The position numbers and the translations under genes are program-made. From Paracoccus haematequi (GTDB lineage: Bacteria > Pseudomonadota > Alphaproteobacteria > Rhodobacterales > Rhodobacteraceae), in assembly GCA_945881965.1 (NCBI GenBank), contig CAMCVS010000001.1:229402-293401 (forward strand): a stretch of 64,000 bases of DNA, given 5' to 3'. Each line of letters opens with the position of its first letter. The stretch's first letter is position 1. The notes under the pieces are model-generated. The model was not told the origin of the DNA and did no database searches. It saw only the letters and a program-made list of their open reading frames with translations. Below, piece by piece: positions 42,583 to 54,787 of the stretch.

Positions 42583-43455
42583 ATGAGCAAGAAACACCCG
42601 ATCATCTCTGTTACCGGATCATCCGGCGCGGGCACCACGACGGTGAAATCCACCTTTGACCAGATTTTCCGCCGCGAGGGGTTCACCTCGGTGTCGATCG
42701 AAGGCGACGCCTTTCACCGCTTTGACCGCGCCGCGATGAAGGCTGAACTGACGGCGCGCAAGGCGGCGGGCGAAGACACGTTTAGCCATTTCAGCTATGA
42801 GGCGAACGAGCTGGAAAAGCTGCAAGAGGTGTTCCGCAGCTATGCCCTGACCGGCAAGGGCGAGACGCGGCATTATGTGCATGACGCCCGCGAGGCGGAA
42901 CATCACGGTGTGCCGCCGGGCGAATTCACGCTGTGGAAGCCGTTTCCGGAAAAGACCGACCTGTTGTTCTACGAAGGGCTGCATGGCGCGGTGGTGAATG
43001 ACACGGTCAATCTGGCGGCGTTGGCAGATCTGAAGATCGGCGTGGTGCCAGTGATCAATCTGGAATGGATCCAGAAGATTCACCGCGACAAGGCTTCGCG
43101 CGGCTATTCGACCGAGGCCGTGACCGACACCATCCTGCGCCGGATGCATGCCTATGTGCATTGTATCTGTCCGCAATTCGTCGAGACGGACGTGAATTTC
43201 CAGCGCGTTCCGGTGGTGGACACGTCGAACCCGTTCATCGCGCGCTGGATCCCCACGGCGGATGAAAGTCTGGTGGTGATCCGGTTCAAGAACCCGCGCG
43301 GCATCGACTTTCCCTATCTCACCTCGATGATCCACGGGTCATGGATGAGCCGCGCCAATTCCATCGTGATCCCTGGCGGCAAGATGGATCTGGCGATGCA
43401 GCTGATCTTCACGCCGATGGTCACCCGCCTTGTCCACGAATCCAAGCGCGCCTGA
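42583..43455 (+). CDS. cbbP: Phosphoribulokinase
   Basis: This 290-residue class I bacterial phosphoribulokinase makes ribulose 1,5-bisphosphate from ribulose 5-phosphate and ATP, a step found only in the Calvin cycle. The P-loop [15 protein letters not shown] is at the N-terminus. The catalytic acidic residues lie in [12 protein letters not shown] and [11 protein letters not shown]. The length matches the proteobacterial octameric type, which is typically activated by NADH. It sits 7 bp after cbbF. Confidence 0.97.
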   Translation: MSKKHPIISVTGSSGAGTTTVKSTFDQIFRREGFTSVSIEGDAFHRFDRAAMKAELTARKAAGEDTFSHFSYEANELEKLQEVFRSYALTGKGETRHYVHDAREAEHHGVPPGEFTLWKPFPEKTDLLFYEGLHGAVVNDTVNLAALADLKIGVVPVINLEWIQKIHRDKASRGYSTEAVTDTILRRMHAYVHCICPQFVETDVNFQRVPVVDTSNPFIARWIPTADESLVVIRFKNPRGIDFPYLTSMIHGSWMSRANSIVIPGGKMDLAMQLIFTPMVTRLVHESKRA

Positions 43456-43465
43456 GGAGGCCCCG

Positions 43466-45463
43466 ATGACCCTGCACGCTGACTTCCGCGCCGATGACCT
43501 GATGGAGGCCCGCATGGCCACCGCCATCCGCGTGCTGACCATGGACGCGGTCGAGGCGGCAAAGTCGGGGCATCCCGGCGCGCCGATGGGGCTCGCAGAT
43601 GTGGCGACGGTGCTGTTCAACCGCTTTATCCGGGTTGATCCCAGCGATCCGCGCTGGCCCGACCGCGACCGGTTCGTGATGAGCGCGGGGCACGGGTCGA
43701 TGCTGGTCTATGCGATCCATCACCTGTTGGGCTATGCCGACATGGGCATCGACCAGATCAAGGCGTTCCGCCAATTGGGCAGCCGCACGGCGGGCCACCC
43801 GGAATATGGCCATGCCGACGGGATCGAGACGACGACCGGCCCCTTGGGTCAGGGCATCGCCACCGCCGTGGGCATGGCGCTGTCGGAACGGCTGGCGCAG
43901 GCGCGGTTTGGCGACGATCTGGTGGGGCATTTCACCTATGTGCTGGCGGGCGATGGCTGTTTGATGGAGGGCATCAGCCACGAGGCGATTGATCTGGCGG
44001 GCCATCTGCGGTTGGGGCGGCTGATCGTCTGCTGGGATGACAACGGCATCACCATTGACGGCGGCACCGGCCTGTCCACCTCCATCAGCCAGACGGCGCG
44101 CTTTGCCGCCGCTGGCTGGCACGTGCAGGCCGTCGATGGCCATGACCGCGACGCGGTGGCGGCGGCGATTGCGACGGCGCAAGCGGTCACGGACCGCCCG
44201 TCGCTGATCGCCTGCAAGACCGTGATCGGCAAGGGCGCCCCCACCAAACAGGGCAGCCATGACGTGCATGGCGCGCCCTTGGGCGCGGCCGAGATTGCGG
44301 CGGCCAAGGCCGCCCTCGGCTGGGACCTGCCCGCCTTCGACATCCCGGCTGACATAAAGTCAGCCTGGGAAGCGGTGGCCGCGCGCGGCCATGCCGCGCG
44401 CCTGGCCTGGGACGCGCGGCTTGCAGCCGCGCCGGGGCGGGACGCGTTCGCGGCGCATCGCGCTGCGCCTGACCGGGCCGCGCTGCGCGCGGCGATTGCG
44501 GGGCATGTGGCCAGACTGGCCACGGACAAGCCCAAGGTAGCGACGCGGAAGGCCTCGGAAATGGCGCTGGAGGTGGTCAATACCACCCTGCCCAACACCA
44601 TTGGCGGGTCCGCCGACCTGACCGGATCGAACAACACCCGCACCAAGGGGCAACGGTCCGTCACCCCCGGCGATTACAGCGGCGATTACATCCACTACGG
44701 CATCCGCGAACATGGCATGGCGGCGGCGATGAACGGCATCGCCCTGCACGGCATGTTCCGGCCTTACGGGGGCACCTTCCTGGCATTCGCCGATTACTGC
44801 CGGGGCGCGATGCGGCTGTCGGCGCTGATGGGCGTGCCGGTTGTCTATGTCATGACCCATGACAGCATCGGTCTGGGCGAAGACGGCCCCACCCACCAGC
44901 CCGTCGAAACCATTGCCAGCTTGCGCGCCATGCCCAACATGCTGGTGTTCCGCCCTGCCGACGCGGTCGAGACCGCCGAGGCCTGGGAAATCGCCATGAC
45001 GGAAACCGCCACGCCATCCGTGTTGTGCCTGTCGCGGCAGAACCTGCCGGTGCTGCGCGGCGATGACGGCGCGGTGAACCGGACGCGCGAGGGCGCGTAT
45101 GTGTTGCGCGACGTGGCGCGGCGTGACGCCACGCTGATCGCCACCGGGTCCGAGGTGGAAATCGCCATCGCCGCCGCCGATCTGCTGGCCGCCGAGCGCG
45201 TCCATGTTGCCGTCGTCTCTGCGCCGTGTTTCGAGCTGTTCGCGGCCCGACCCCAAACCGAGCGCGACTCCGTTCTGGGCACCGCCCCCCGCGTCGGCAT
45301 CGAGGCCGCGATCCGGCAGGGCTGGGACCTGTGCCTGCGGTCTGACGATGGGTTCATCGGCATGACCGGCTTTGGCGCATCCGCGCCCGCCCCGGCCCTC
45401 TACCAGCATTTCGGCATCACCGCCGCCGCCGCCGCCGCCGCCATCCGCGCGCGGCTTGCCTGA
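43466..45463 (+). CDS. cbbT: Transketolase
   Basis: This 665-residue thiamine diphosphate enzyme transfers two-carbon units among sugar phosphates, regenerating pentoses for CO2 fixation. It carries the N-terminal [15 protein letters not shown], the ThDP-binding stretch [13 protein letters not shown] with DDNGITIDG, and the pyrimidine half [13 protein letters not shown] with [24 protein letters not shown] site precedes the ATG. The C-terminus includes a run of seven alanines encoded by GCC repeats (45422-45442). Confidence 0.96.
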   Translation: MTLHADFRADDLMEARMATAIRVLTMDAVEAAKSGHPGAPMGLADVATVLFNRFIRVDPSDPRWPDRDRFVMSAGHGSMLVYAIHHLLGYADMGIDQIKAFRQLGSRTAGHPEYGHADGIETTTGPLGQGIATAVGMALSERLAQARFGDDLVGHFTYVLAGDGCLMEGISHEAIDLAGHLRLGRLIVCWDDNGITIDGGTGLSTSISQTARFAAAGWHVQAVDGHDRDAVAAAIATAQAVTDRPSLIACKTVIGKGAPTKQGSHDVHGAPLGAAEIAAAKAALGWDLPAFDIPADIKSAWEAVAARGHAARLAWDARLAAAPGRDAFAAHRAAPDRAALRAAIAGHVARLATDKPKVATRKASEMALEVVNTTLPNTIGGSADLTGSNNTRTKGQRSVTPGDYSGDYIHYGIREHGMAAAMNGIALHGMFRPYGGTFLAFADYCRGAMRLSALMGVPVVYVMTHDSIGLGEDGPTHQPVETIASLRAMPNMLVFRPADAVETAEAWEIAMTETATPSVLCLSRQNLPVLRGDDGAVNRTREGAYVLRDVARRDATLIATGSEVEIAIAAADLLAAERVHVAVVSAPCFELFAARPQTERDSVLGTAPRVGIEAAIRQGWDLCLRSDDGFIGMTGFGASAPAPALYQHFGITAAAAAAAIRARLA

Positions 45464-45476
45464 AAGGGATCAGATC

Positions 45477-46547
45477 ATGGCACTTGTCACCCTGCGACAG
45501 CTTTTGGATCACGCCGCCGAGAATGGCTATGGCGTGCCCGCGTTCAACATCAATAACATGGAACAGGGCCTGGCGATCCTGCGCGCGGCAGAGGCCTGCG
45601 ACGCGCCGGTGATCCTGCAGGCGTCGCGCGGCGCGCGCAGCTATGCCGGTGACATCATGCTGCGTCACATGGTGCAGGCGCTGGCGGAAATGTATCCCGA
45701 TGTGCCCATCGTGATGCATCAGGACCACGGCAACAACGAGGCCACCTGCCTGTCGGCCATCCGGCACGGGTTCACGTCGGTGATGATGGATGGCTCACTT
45801 TTGGCTGACATGAAAACCCCCGCGCCCTGGGATTACAACGTCGCCATCACCGCCAAGGTGACCGAGGCCGCCCATGCCGTCGGCGCGTCGGTCGAGGGCG
45901 AATTGGGCGTGCTGGGGTCGCTGGAAACCGGCGAGGCGGCGGCCGAGGACGGATCGGGGGCCGAAGGCAAGCTGGACCACAGCCAGCTTTTGACCGACCC
46001 CAATGAGGCCGCCGAATTTGTCGCGCTGACGCAGGTCGATGCGCTGGCGATTGCCTGCGGCACCAGCCACGGCGCCTATAAATTCTCGCGCCAGCCGGAT
46101 GGCGAAATCCTGGCGATGAGCCGCATCGCCGAGATTCACGCCCGCATCCCGAACACGCATCTGGTGATGCACGGGTCATCCTCGGTGCCGCAATACCTGC
46201 AAGATTTGTTCAACAAGCATGGCGGCCACATGACCCAGACCTGGGGCGTTCCCGTCGCGGAAATCGAGCGCGGCATCAAGATGGGTGTGCGCAAGGTCAA
46301 CATCGACACCGATTGCCGCATGGCGATGGCCGCGCAGTTCCGCCGCATCGCGCAGGAAAAGCCCGACGAATTTGACCCGCGCAAATTCATGGTCCCCGCG
46401 ATGGCCGAATTGGAAACGCTGGTGCGGGACCGGTTTGAACGCTTCGGCACCGCCGGACAGGCGCACAAGATCAAACCGCTGTCGATGGACCAGATGGCAG
46501 CGCGTTACGCAAAGGGCGCACTCGCACCAACCGCGAAAGCGGCCTGA
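45477..46547 (+). CDS. cbbA: Fructose-bisphosphate aldolase class II
   Basis: This 356-residue zinc enzyme joins triose phosphates into fructose or sedoheptulose bisphosphate in the Calvin cycle. It shows the zinc histidines in [10 protein letters not shown] and [10 protein letters not shown], the [10 protein letters not shown] loop with its glutamate, and [10 protein letters not shown]. Length and the C-terminal [12 protein letters not shown] match the CbbA/Fba subgroup of proteobacterial cbb operons. The start follows an AGGGA element. Confidence 0.96.
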   Translation: MALVTLRQLLDHAAENGYGVPAFNINNMEQGLAILRAAEACDAPVILQASRGARSYAGDIMLRHMVQALAEMYPDVPIVMHQDHGNNEATCLSAIRHGFTSVMMDGSLLADMKTPAPWDYNVAITAKVTEAAHAVGASVEGELGVLGSLETGEAAAEDGSGAEGKLDHSQLLTDPNEAAEFVALTQVDALAIACGTSHGAYKFSRQPDGEILAMSRIAEIHARIPNTHLVMHGSSSVPQYLQDLFNKHGGHMTQTWGVPVAEIERGIKMGVRKVNIDTDCRMAMAAQFRRIAQEKPDEFDPRKFMVPAMAELETLVRDRFERFGTAGQAHKIKPLSMDQMAARYAKGALAPTAKAA

Positions 46548-48035
<1,488 letters not shown>

Positions 48036-48061
48036 TCCATCCCAATTGCAGGAGACACACC

Positions 48062-48451
48062 ATGCGCATTACCCAAGGCTGCTTTTCGTTTCTGCCCGAT
48101 CTGACCGACGAACAGATCACCGCGCAGGTCGAATATTGCCTGTCCAAGACCTGGGCCATCGGGGTGGAATACACCTATGACCCGCATCCGCGAAACACGT
48201 TCTGGGACATGTGGGGCAACCCGATGTTCGACCTGTCCGACGCCAAGGGCGTGATGATGGAACTGGCTGACTGCCGCAAGGCACACCCCGAAAGCTATAT
48301 CCGTTTCAACGCGTTCGACAGCACACGCGGGTTCGAAACCGTCACCATGTCGTTCATCGTCAACCGCCCCAAGGTGGAACCGACGATCCGCATGATCCGG
48401 CAAGAGGTCGATGGCCGGTCGCAGCGCTATAGCTTTGAAACTGTGCGCTGA
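48062..48451 (+). CDS. cbbS: RuBisCO small subunit, form IC
   Basis: This 129-residue small subunit has the red-like N-terminus MRITQGCFSFLPDLTDEQI. It also has the long C-terminal extension (RSQRYSFETVR) that in this class forms the beta-hairpin lining the central channel. It lies 26 bp after cbbL. It stabilises the L8 core and is needed for activity. Confidence 0.98.
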   Translation: MRITQGCFSFLPDLTDEQITAQVEYCLSKTWAIGVEYTYDPHPRNTFWDMWGNPMFDLSDAKGVMMELADCRKAHPESYIRFNAFDSTRGFETVTMSFIVNRPKVEPTIRMIRQEVDGRSQRYSFETVR

Positions 48452-48523
48452 CGGTCAACCTGGCAGAGGCATCCTGGCAACGGGATGCCTTCACCAGCCT
48501 GACCCGGCTTGCTGGAGATCGAC

Positions 48524-49456
48524 ATGGACGCCACCACTTCGCCTGAAACGCCACGCCCGACGCATGTCGATCTGCGCGCCGAACTGGAAAGCTCGGGCGT
48601 CAAGGAATTGCTGGACGAGCTGGACCGCGAGATGATCGGGCTGGCCCCGGTCAAGCAACGCATCCGGGAAACGGCGGCGCTGCTGTTGGTGGACCGCGCG
48701 CGGCAGACTCTGGGTCTGGCGCATGACACGCCGACGCTGCACATGTCGTTCACCGGCAATCCCGGCACCGGCAAGACCACCGTCGCGCTGAAGATGGCGG
48801 GGATTTTGAAACGGCTGGGCTATGTGCGCAAAGGCCATCTGGTATCCGTGACGCGCGACGATCTGGTCGGACAATACATCGGCCACACGGCGCCCAAGAC
48901 GAAAGAGGTGCTGAAGAAGGCGATGGGCGGCGTGTTGTTCATCGACGAAGCCTATTACCTCTATAAGCCTGACAATGAACGCGATTACGGCCAGGAGGCG
49001 ATCGAGATCCTGCTGCAGGTGATGGAAAACAACCGCGACGATCTGGTGGTGATCATGGCGGGCTATGCCGACCGGATGGACCGGTTCTTTGCTGCCAATC
49101 CCGGTTTCCGGTCGCGCATCGCGCATCACATCGACTTTCCCGATTATGGCGATGACGAATTGCTGCGCATCGCAGAAACCATGCTGGCGGGGCAGCACTA
49201 TGTCTTTGACGCAGGCGCGCGGGCGGCGATGGCCGAATATGTGACGCTGCGGCGCGGCCAGCCGCATTTCGCCAACGCGCGGTCCATCCGCAACGCGCTG
49301 GACCGCGCCCGGTTGCGGCAGGCCAACCGGTTGTTCGAGGCGGCGACTGGCCCGGTGGACGCGCAGATGCTATCGACGCTCATCGAATCCGACGTGCGCG
49401 CCAGCCGGGTGTTTCGCGGCGGGCTGGATGTGTCTGGCAAGGGAGAAAACCCATGA
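48524..49456 (+). CDS. cbbX: Red-type RuBisCO activase CbbX
   Basis: This 310-residue AAA+ protein remodels inhibited red-type RuBisCO by pulling on the large-subunit tail, and is itself stimulated by RuBP. It has Walker [12 protein letters not shown], the pore-loop region YIGHTAPKT, Walker [13 protein letters not shown] and the sensor arginines (ANPGFRSRI). The start ATG at 48524 has a GGAG element 7 bases before it. The last 4 bp overlap rpe. Confidence 0.97.
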   Translation: MDATTSPETPRPTHVDLRAELESSGVKELLDELDREMIGLAPVKQRIRETAALLLVDRARQTLGLAHDTPTLHMSFTGNPGTGKTTVALKMAGILKRLGYVRKGHLVSVTRDDLVGQYIGHTAPKTKEVLKKAMGGVLFIDEAYYLYKPDNERDYGQEAIEILLQVMENNRDDLVVIMAGYADRMDRFFAANPGFRSRIAHHIDFPDYGDDELLRIAETMLAGQHYVFDAGARAAMAEYVTLRRGQPHFANARSIRNALDRARLRQANRLFEAATGPVDAQMLSTLIESDVRASRVFRGGLDVSGKGENP

Positions 49457-50121
49457 GCGTGATTATCGCCCCGTCGATCCTGTCGGCGGATTTCGCCGAT
49501 TTTGGCCGGGAAATTCAGGCGGTCGAAGCGCAGGGCGCGGATTGGGTCCATGTCGATGTGATGGACGGGCATTTCGTGCCGAACCTGACCTTTGGCCCGC
49601 CCTTGGTGAAGGCGATCCGCCGCCATATCCATACGGTGATGGATGTTCACCTGATGATTGCCCCCGTTGATCCCTATATCGACGCCTTTGCCGAGGCGGG
49701 CGCGGATTACCTGACCGCGCATGTCGAGGCGGGGCCGCATATCCACCGCACCTTGCAGGCGATCCGCGCCGCGGGCTGCAAACCCGGCGTGGCGCTGAAC
49801 CCCGGCACGCCGGCGTCTGCCGTGGCCGAGGTGCTGGGGCTGGTGGACCTTGTCTGCGTGATGACGGTGAACCCCGGCTTCGGCGGGCAAAGTTACATCG
49901 ACATGACCGCCAAGGTGGCGGAACTGCGCCGCCTGATCGGTGACCGCCCAGTGTTGATCGAGATTGACGGCGGGATGACGCCCGCCACAGCGCCTGCCAT
50001 CGTGCGTGCGGGGGCCGATGTGCTGGTCGCCGGATCAGCGGTGTTCAAGGGCGGGTCGGTTGACAATCCGGCCCCGTATGGCGCGAATATCCGCGCGATC
50101 CGTGACGCGGTGGCAGGCTGA
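49453..50121 (+). CDS. cbbE: Ribulose-phosphate 3-epimerase
   Basis: This 222-residue TIM-barrel enzyme interconverts ribulose and xylulose 5-phosphate, supplying phosphoribulokinase. It shows [15 protein letters not shown], the metal ligands in [13 protein letters not shown] and VMDVHLMI, plus [11 protein letters not shown] and EIDGGM. The name rpe is equivalent. It overlaps cbbX by 4 bp and gph by 1 bp (TGATG). Confidence 0.97.
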   Translation: MSVIIAPSILSADFADFGREIQAVEAQGADWVHVDVMDGHFVPNLTFGPPLVKAIRRHIHTVMDVHLMIAPVDPYIDAFAEAGADYLTAHVEAGPHIHRTLQAIRAAGCKPGVALNPGTPASAVAEVLGLVDLVCVMTVNPGFGGQSYIDMTAKVAELRRLIGDRPVLIEIDGGMTPATAPAIVRAGADVLVAGSAVFKGGSVDNPAPYGANIRAIRDAVAG

Positions 50122-50774
50122 TGGCGCGCGTTGTCTTTGACCTGGACGGCACGCTGATCGACAGCGCGCCCGATATCTGCGGCATCGCCAACATGCTTTT
50201 GGCGCGCGAAGGCGCGGGCGCGATCACGTTGGACGAGGCGCGCAGTTTCATCGGCAATGGCGCGGCGGTTTTCGTGGCCCGGATGCGCGCGGCGCGCGGG
50301 ATTGCGGACAGCGAACAGGCGCGGCTGCATGGTGATTTCGTCGCCGCCTATGACACGGCGGTGACGCTGACCGCGCCATACGCGGGCGTCCGGGACGCGC
50401 TGGATGCCTTGGTGGCCGGGGGGCATGCCCTTGGCATCTGCACCAACAAACCCGCACGCCCCGCCCGCGCCGTGCTGGATCACCTTGGCCTGACCGGCCA
50501 TTTCGGCGTGATCCTGGGCGGCGACAGCCTGCCGGTCCACAAACCCGAGCCCGCCCCGCTGCATGCGGCCTTTGCGGCACTGGGGGATGGTCCCATGATC
50601 TATGTCGGGGACAGCGAGGTTGACGCGGAGACCGCCCGACGTGCCGGGGTGCCGTTCCTCTTGTTCACCGAAGGCTATCGCAAGACGCCCGTGGACCAGA
50701 TGTATCACACCCGCGCCTTCAGCGATTTCAACGCCTTGCCGGGGCTGGTGGCCGACCTGTTACGCGCATCATGA
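50121..50774 (+). CDS. cbbZ: Phosphoglycolate phosphatase
   Basis: This 217-residue HAD-family phosphatase removes phosphate from 2-phosphoglycolate, the by-product of RuBisCO oxygenation. HAD motifs are VFDLDGTLIDSAPDI, GICTNKP, the lysine in HKPEPAP and YVGDSEVDAETA. Position in the cbb operon makes the phosphoglycolate role likely (also called gph). It overlaps cbbY by 4 bp. Confidence 0.93.
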   Translation: MARVVFDLDGTLIDSAPDICGIANMLLAREGAGAITLDEARSFIGNGAAVFVARMRAARGIADSEQARLHGDFVAAYDTAVTLTAPYAGVRDALDALVAGGHALGICTNKPARPARAVLDHLGLTGHFGVILGGDSLPVHKPEPAPLHAAFAALGDGPMIYVGDSEVDAETARRAGVPFLLFTEGYRKTPVDQMYHTRAFSDFNALPGLVADLLRAS

Positions 50775-51457
50775 CCTTGCGCGCGCTGATATTCGACGTG
50801 GACGGCACCTTGGCGGAAACCGAAGAGGCGCATCGCGCGGCCTTCAACGCCACCTTTGCCGCGCACCGGCTGAACTGGTTTTGGAACCGCGATGATTACG
50901 CGCGGCTCTTGAAAACAACCGGCGGCAAGGAACGCATGGCGGCCTATTGCGCCGAGATCGGCGTGGAAACGCGCCCGGATATCGCCGCGCTGCATGCTGA
51001 CAAGACGCGGCGCTATACTGCGGCTCTGGCCGAAGGGCGGCTGGCGCTGCGCCCCGGCGTGGGCGCGTTGATGGCCCGCGCCCGGGCGGCGGGATTGCGG
51101 CTGGCGATTGCCACCACCACCAGCCGCCCGAATGTGGAGGCGCTGGCGCAATGCGTCTGGGGCCGCCCCGCCAGCGACCTGTTCGACGTGATCGCAGCGG
51201 GCGACGAGGTGGCGGCCAAGAAACCTGCGCCCGATGTCTATCTGCTTGCGCTGGCGCGGCTGGACCTGCCCGCAAGCGCCGCCATCGCGCTGGAGGACAG
51301 CCGCAATGGCCTCTTGTCCGCCCGCGCCGCCGGATTGCGCTGTGTGATCACGCCGTCAGTCTATACTGCAACCGAGGATTTTACCGGCGCGGATTGGGTG
51401 ATCCCGTCGCTGGATAATGCGCATTTGCCGGAGGTGTTGCAGGCCGAACTGGCTTGA
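50771..51457 (+). CDS. cbbY: CbbY sugar-bisphosphate phosphatase
   Basis: This 228-residue HAD phosphatase removes inhibitory misfire products of RuBisCO, mainly xylulose 1,5-bisphosphate. The first motif FDVDGTLAETEEAHRAAFN shows the DxD nucleophile pair and the glutamate typical of CbbY. The lysine is in KKPAPDVYLLAL and the metal-binding acid in IALEDSRNGLLSA. It is the last gene of the cbb operon, 45 bp before the reductive dehalogenase gene, so readthrough is possible. Confidence 0.94.
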   Translation: MTLRALIFDVDGTLAETEEAHRAAFNATFAAHRLNWFWNRDDYARLLKTTGGKERMAAYCAEIGVETRPDIAALHADKTRRYTAALAEGRLALRPGVGALMARARAAGLRLAIATTTSRPNVEALAQCVWGRPASDLFDVIAAGDEVAAKKPAPDVYLLALARLDLPASAAIALEDSRNGLLSARAAGLRCVITPSVYTATEDFTGADWVIPSLDNAHLPEVLQAELA

Positions 51458-51502
51458 CCCTGGCCGCCGCGCGCGGTTCTGTGGGCGCAAGGGGGATCAT
51501 CC

Positions 51503-54500
51503 ATGCGCTTGTTTTCCGACGCGGCCCGGCCCGTGCATCGCGGCCCCTATCCGCTGGAACGGCTGGCGCGGCAGGATGCGGTGGACGCGACGCTGCCGCC
51601 GCAGCCGCCCTTGTCCTTCACCGACGCCCCCGCGCCCATCGTGGCCGCGATGGCGGATTATCAGGCGATGATGGATGCGCTGCGGCAGGGCGGGGTGAAC
51701 CCGGTGCGCGCCGTCATTCCGGATGACCCGCAAGAACGCACCAATCACCTGAAATCCTTCGGTTATTTCTGCGATGCCGGTATGGTGGGTGTCGCGCGCA
51801 TCGGGGATGCGGCGCGGCTGGGTGATCCCGTCCGGAACCCCGACGTGCCGCGTCTGGCCGCGCGGCTGAAGGGGGAACAGACGAAAACGCTGGCCTCGGG
51901 CATCGACCTGATCATGGCCGAGTTGCGCGAGGCGGTGGATATGCCGCCCGCCCCGGTCACGGACCATACGCATGCGTTGGTTTTCCTCTATCCGCATCCG
52001 CGCGCTTGCGCGCCCGATGAACCCGGCACGGCGTGGATCGCCGGGGCCGAGGCGCACCGCGCCTGCCTGCGCGCCACCGAAACCGCCGTGGTGATCGCGA
52101 ATTACCTGCGCAGCCTGGGCTTTTCGGCCAAGGCCCATTCACCCGCCGCGTCCGACATGGACCTGACACAACTGGCGCTGGCAGCAGGGTTGATCTTTCC
52201 CGACGGCAGCGCGCCGTTTGTCGGGGGCTATGGTCTGGCCGCCGTGACGACTGACATGGCGCTGACGCCTGATCGCCCGTTGGCCCCGCGCGCGGAACAG
52301 GATTGGCTCGCGACCGAAGGCCCCGCCTGGTGGCTGGGATATGGCACCCGCCATTCCGCCCGCAGCCACGATCCCTTTGCCAGCCGCCAATTCCGCAGGG
52401 GTCCGCACCCGTTCGAAACGCTGAAACGGGTGGACCGGCCCACCACCTACATCGACGAGCCGAATGTGGCCCGCGTGCCGAAACGCACCGATATGTTCGC
52501 GCGCGCGCAGTTCGGCGACATGGGCAAGAAACTGCAGGCTGGCGCGGCGGGGGGGCTATACACCCGCAAATCCGCGCCGGGGTTCGCGCAGCGCCGCGTG
52601 CTGGGCGCGTTCACCCTGATCCAGGGCGGCGCGGCGGACCCCGATGGCCCCCGCCCCGCTGATCCGCAGGCCAATGCCGATCTGGTCAAGGCCACCGCCT
52701 ATTGGCTGGGTGCGGATGCGGTCGGCATCTCGCGTTGCCCCGATTGGGTCTGGTATTCCCACGACGCCGCAGGCCAGCCGATCACGCCGCCGCATGACCA
52801 ATCCGTAGCCCTGATCATTGATCAGGGTTTCGAGACGATGGCGGGCGCGTCCGGCGATGACTGGATTTCGGTGGCGCAATCCATGCGCGCCTATCTGCGG
52901 TTCTCGCTGATCGGTGGTGTGCTGGCCACCATGATGCGCCGCTTGGGCTATCCGGCCAAGGCGCATACGGTGATGGATGGCGACGTGTTGCAACCGCCCC
53001 TGCTGCTGCTGGCCGGTCTGGGCGAGGTCAGCCGCATCGGCGAGGTGATCCTGAACCCCTTTCTGGGCCCGCGCCTGAAATCGGGCATCATCACCACGAC
53101 CATGCCGATGGCGCATGACAAACCTATCGACTTTGGCCTGCAAAAATTCTGCGGCAGTTGCAACAAATGCGCGCGGGAATGTCCGTCGGGCGCGATCACC
53201 GCCGGGCCGAAGAAGATGTTCAACGGCTATGAAATCTGGAAATCCGACAGCCAGCGCTGCGCCACCTATCGCATCACCACGCCGGGGGGGGCGATGTGCG
53301 GGCGCTGTATGAAAACCTGCCCCTGGAACCTCGAGGGGCTGTTTGCCGAGGCGCCATTCCGCTGGGCCGCGATGCACCTGCCCAAGGCGGCCCCAGTTCT
53401 GGCGCGGCTGGATGACATGGCGGGGCGCGGCGGGCTGAACCCGGTCAAGAAATGGTGGTGGGATATCGCGCTGGACGCGGATGGGGCCTATCGCCCGCCC
53501 GCCGCACCGGTCAATGCGCGCGGGTTGCAACGCGATCTGGTGCTGCGCGCCGAAGATCAGACGCTGGCCGTCTATCCCGCGCCGCTGACCCCGCCACCCT
53601 GGCCCTATCCGTTCCCGATGGACCGCGAGTCGGGCATCGCCGCGTTCAAGTCCCTGCTGTCGGTCGATGACTACAAGACGCGGCTGGCCGCAGGCGACAC
53701 CAGCGTCATTCACCGCACGCCCGCGCATGGTGAGCCCCCGGTAATCCGGGTCGAGGTGGCGCTGGCCGAAAAGATGACGCAGACCATCACCAAATACGAA
53801 TTCCGCACCCTTGATGGCACACCCCTGCCCGCATGGACCGCAGGCGCGCATATCGACGTGGTGGTGACGCCCGACCTGATCCGGCAATATTCGATGTCCG
53901 GCAACCCCGCCAACCCCGCCACCTATCAGATCGGGGTGCTGCGCGAAGACAAAGGCCGGGGCGGCAGCCGCATGATGCACCGCATCTTTACCCCCGGACG
54001 CCGCGTGGTGATTTCGAAACCGATCAACCATTTCGGTCTGGCCGAGGACGCCACCTTCACCTTCCTGATGGGCGGCGGCATTGGCGTCACCCCGATGATC
54101 GCCTTTGCGCACCGTCTGCATGCGTTGAACCGCCCCTTCGCGCTGCATTATTCCATCCCGCGCCGCGCCGATGGCGGATACCTGCCCGACCTTGCCGCAG
54201 CCCCGTGGGCCGATCACGTCCATCTGCATGTGACGGATGAGGGCAGCCGCGCCGATCTGGCCGCGATCCTTGGCCGCTATGCCCCCGGCGCGCATGTCTA
54301 TACCTGCGGCCCGGACCGTTTCATGCAGGGCGTAATGGCGGCGGCGGAAAGCGCCGGTTTCCCCGGTGACGCCCGCCATCTGGAATACTTCGCCGTCCCC
54401 GAAGCGCCGCCGCGCGACAACCACGCCTTTACCCTGCGCCTCGCGCGGTCGGGCCGCGACATCGCGGTGCCTGCGGATCAGACCGCCACCGATGTGCTGG

Positions 54501-54688
54501 CCGCCGCAGGGGTGCATGTCGATGTGAAATGCGCCGATGGCATCTGTGGCGTGTGCAAATGCGGGCTGATCGACGGCGCGGCGGATCACCGCGACTATGT
54601 GCTGTCCGCACAGCAACGCGCGACCCAGATCATCCTGTGCCAATCCCGCGCCCGCGACCCGGACGGGATTCTGACCGTCGATCTGTAA
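51503..54688 (+). CDS. Self-sufficient reductive dehalogenase (RdhA fused to a ferredoxin reductase)
   Basis: This 1061-residue protein has an N-terminal reductive dehalogenase region that should bind cobalamin (residues 1-620). It carries two 4Fe-4S motifs: CGSCNKCARECP, and a second site with QRCATYR and CGRCMKTCPW. The C-terminal half (about 740-1061) is an oxygenase-reductase-like unit: flavin-binding RQYSMSGNPA, nucleotide-binding GGGIGVTPMIAFAHRL, and a plant-type 2Fe-2S domain (CADGICGVCKCG plus a later C). This architecture is that of the catabolic, oxygen-tolerant RdhA type (Comamonas BhbA, Nitratireductor RdhA-NP) which removes halogens from halophenols using NAD(P)H. There is no Tat signal or membrane partner, so it is cytosolic. 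The substrate is unknown. A GGGGGA element precedes the ATG. Confidence 0.88.
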   Translation: MRLFSDAARPVHRGPYPLERLARQDAVDATLPPQPPLSFTDAPAPIVAAMADYQAMMDALRQGGVNPVRAVIPDDPQERTNHLKSFGYFCDAGMVGVARIGDAARLGDPVRNPDVPRLAARLKGEQTKTLASGIDLIMAELREAVDMPPAPVTDHTHALVFLYPHPRACAPDEPGTAWIAGAEAHRACLRATETAVVIANYLRSLGFSAKAHSPAASDMDLTQLALAAGLIFPDGSAPFVGGYGLAAVTTDMALTPDRPLAPRAEQDWLATEGPAWWLGYGTRHSARSHDPFASRQFRRGPHPFETLKRVDRPTTYIDEPNVARVPKRTDMFARAQFGDMGKKLQAGAAGGLYTRKSAPGFAQRRVLGAFTLIQGGAADPDGPRPADPQANADLVKATAYWLGADAVGISRCPDWVWYSHDAAGQPITPPHDQSVALIIDQGFETMAGASGDDWISVAQSMRAYLRFSLIGGVLATMMRRLGYPAKAHTVMDGDVLQPPLLLLAGLGEVSRIGEVILNPFLGPRLKSGIITTTMPMAHDKPIDFGLQKFCGSCNKCARECPSGAITAGPKKMFNGYEIWKSDSQRCATYRITTPGGAMCGRCMKTCPWNLEGLFAEAPFRWAAMHLPKAAPVLARLDDMAGRGGLNPVKKWWWDIALDADGAYRPPAAPVNARGLQRDLVLRAEDQTLAVYPAPLTPPPWPYPFPMDRESGIAAFKSLLSVDDYKTRLAAGDTSVIHRTPAHGEPPVIRVEVALAEKMTQTITKYEFRTLDGTPLPAWTAGAHIDVVVTPDLIRQYSMSGNPANPATYQIGVLREDKGRGGSRMMHRIFTPGRRVVISKPINHFGLAEDATFTFLMGGGIGVTPMIAFAHRLHALNRPFALHYSIPRRADGGYLPDLAAAPWADHVHLHVTDEGSRADLAAILGRYAPGAHVYTCGPDRFMQGVMAAAESAGFPGDARHLEYFAVPEAPPRDNHAFTLRLARSGRDIAVPADQTATDVLAAAGVHVDVKCADGICGVCKCGLIDGAADHRDYVLSAQQRATQIILCQSRARDPDGILTVDL

Positions 54689-54727
54689 GCACACGGCCAG
54701 AATCCGCCTGCAAGTGAAAATGGCACA

Positions 54728-54765
54728 GCCTGCCGTCACGTATTTTCTGCAATTGCACGGTAGGC
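54728..54765. promoter_or_regulatory. Inverted repeat upstream of the TetR regulator
   Basis: GCCTGCCGT at 54728-54736 and ACGGTAGGC at 54757-54765 match at 8 of 9 positions with a 20-bp spacer. A second dyad, GAAAAT at 54716-54721 with ATTTTC at 54742-54747, interleaves with it. Both lie in the 99-bp gap between the dehalogenase and tetR genes and may be operator sites. Confidence 0.4.
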
Positions 54766-54787
54766 CACAGGCCCGTATGGTCAGGAT

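Noticed and set aside
45422-45442. GCC triplet repeat at the end of cbbT
   Set aside because: It encodes an alanine run in a real C-terminus and is a normal simple repeat in GC-rich genes.
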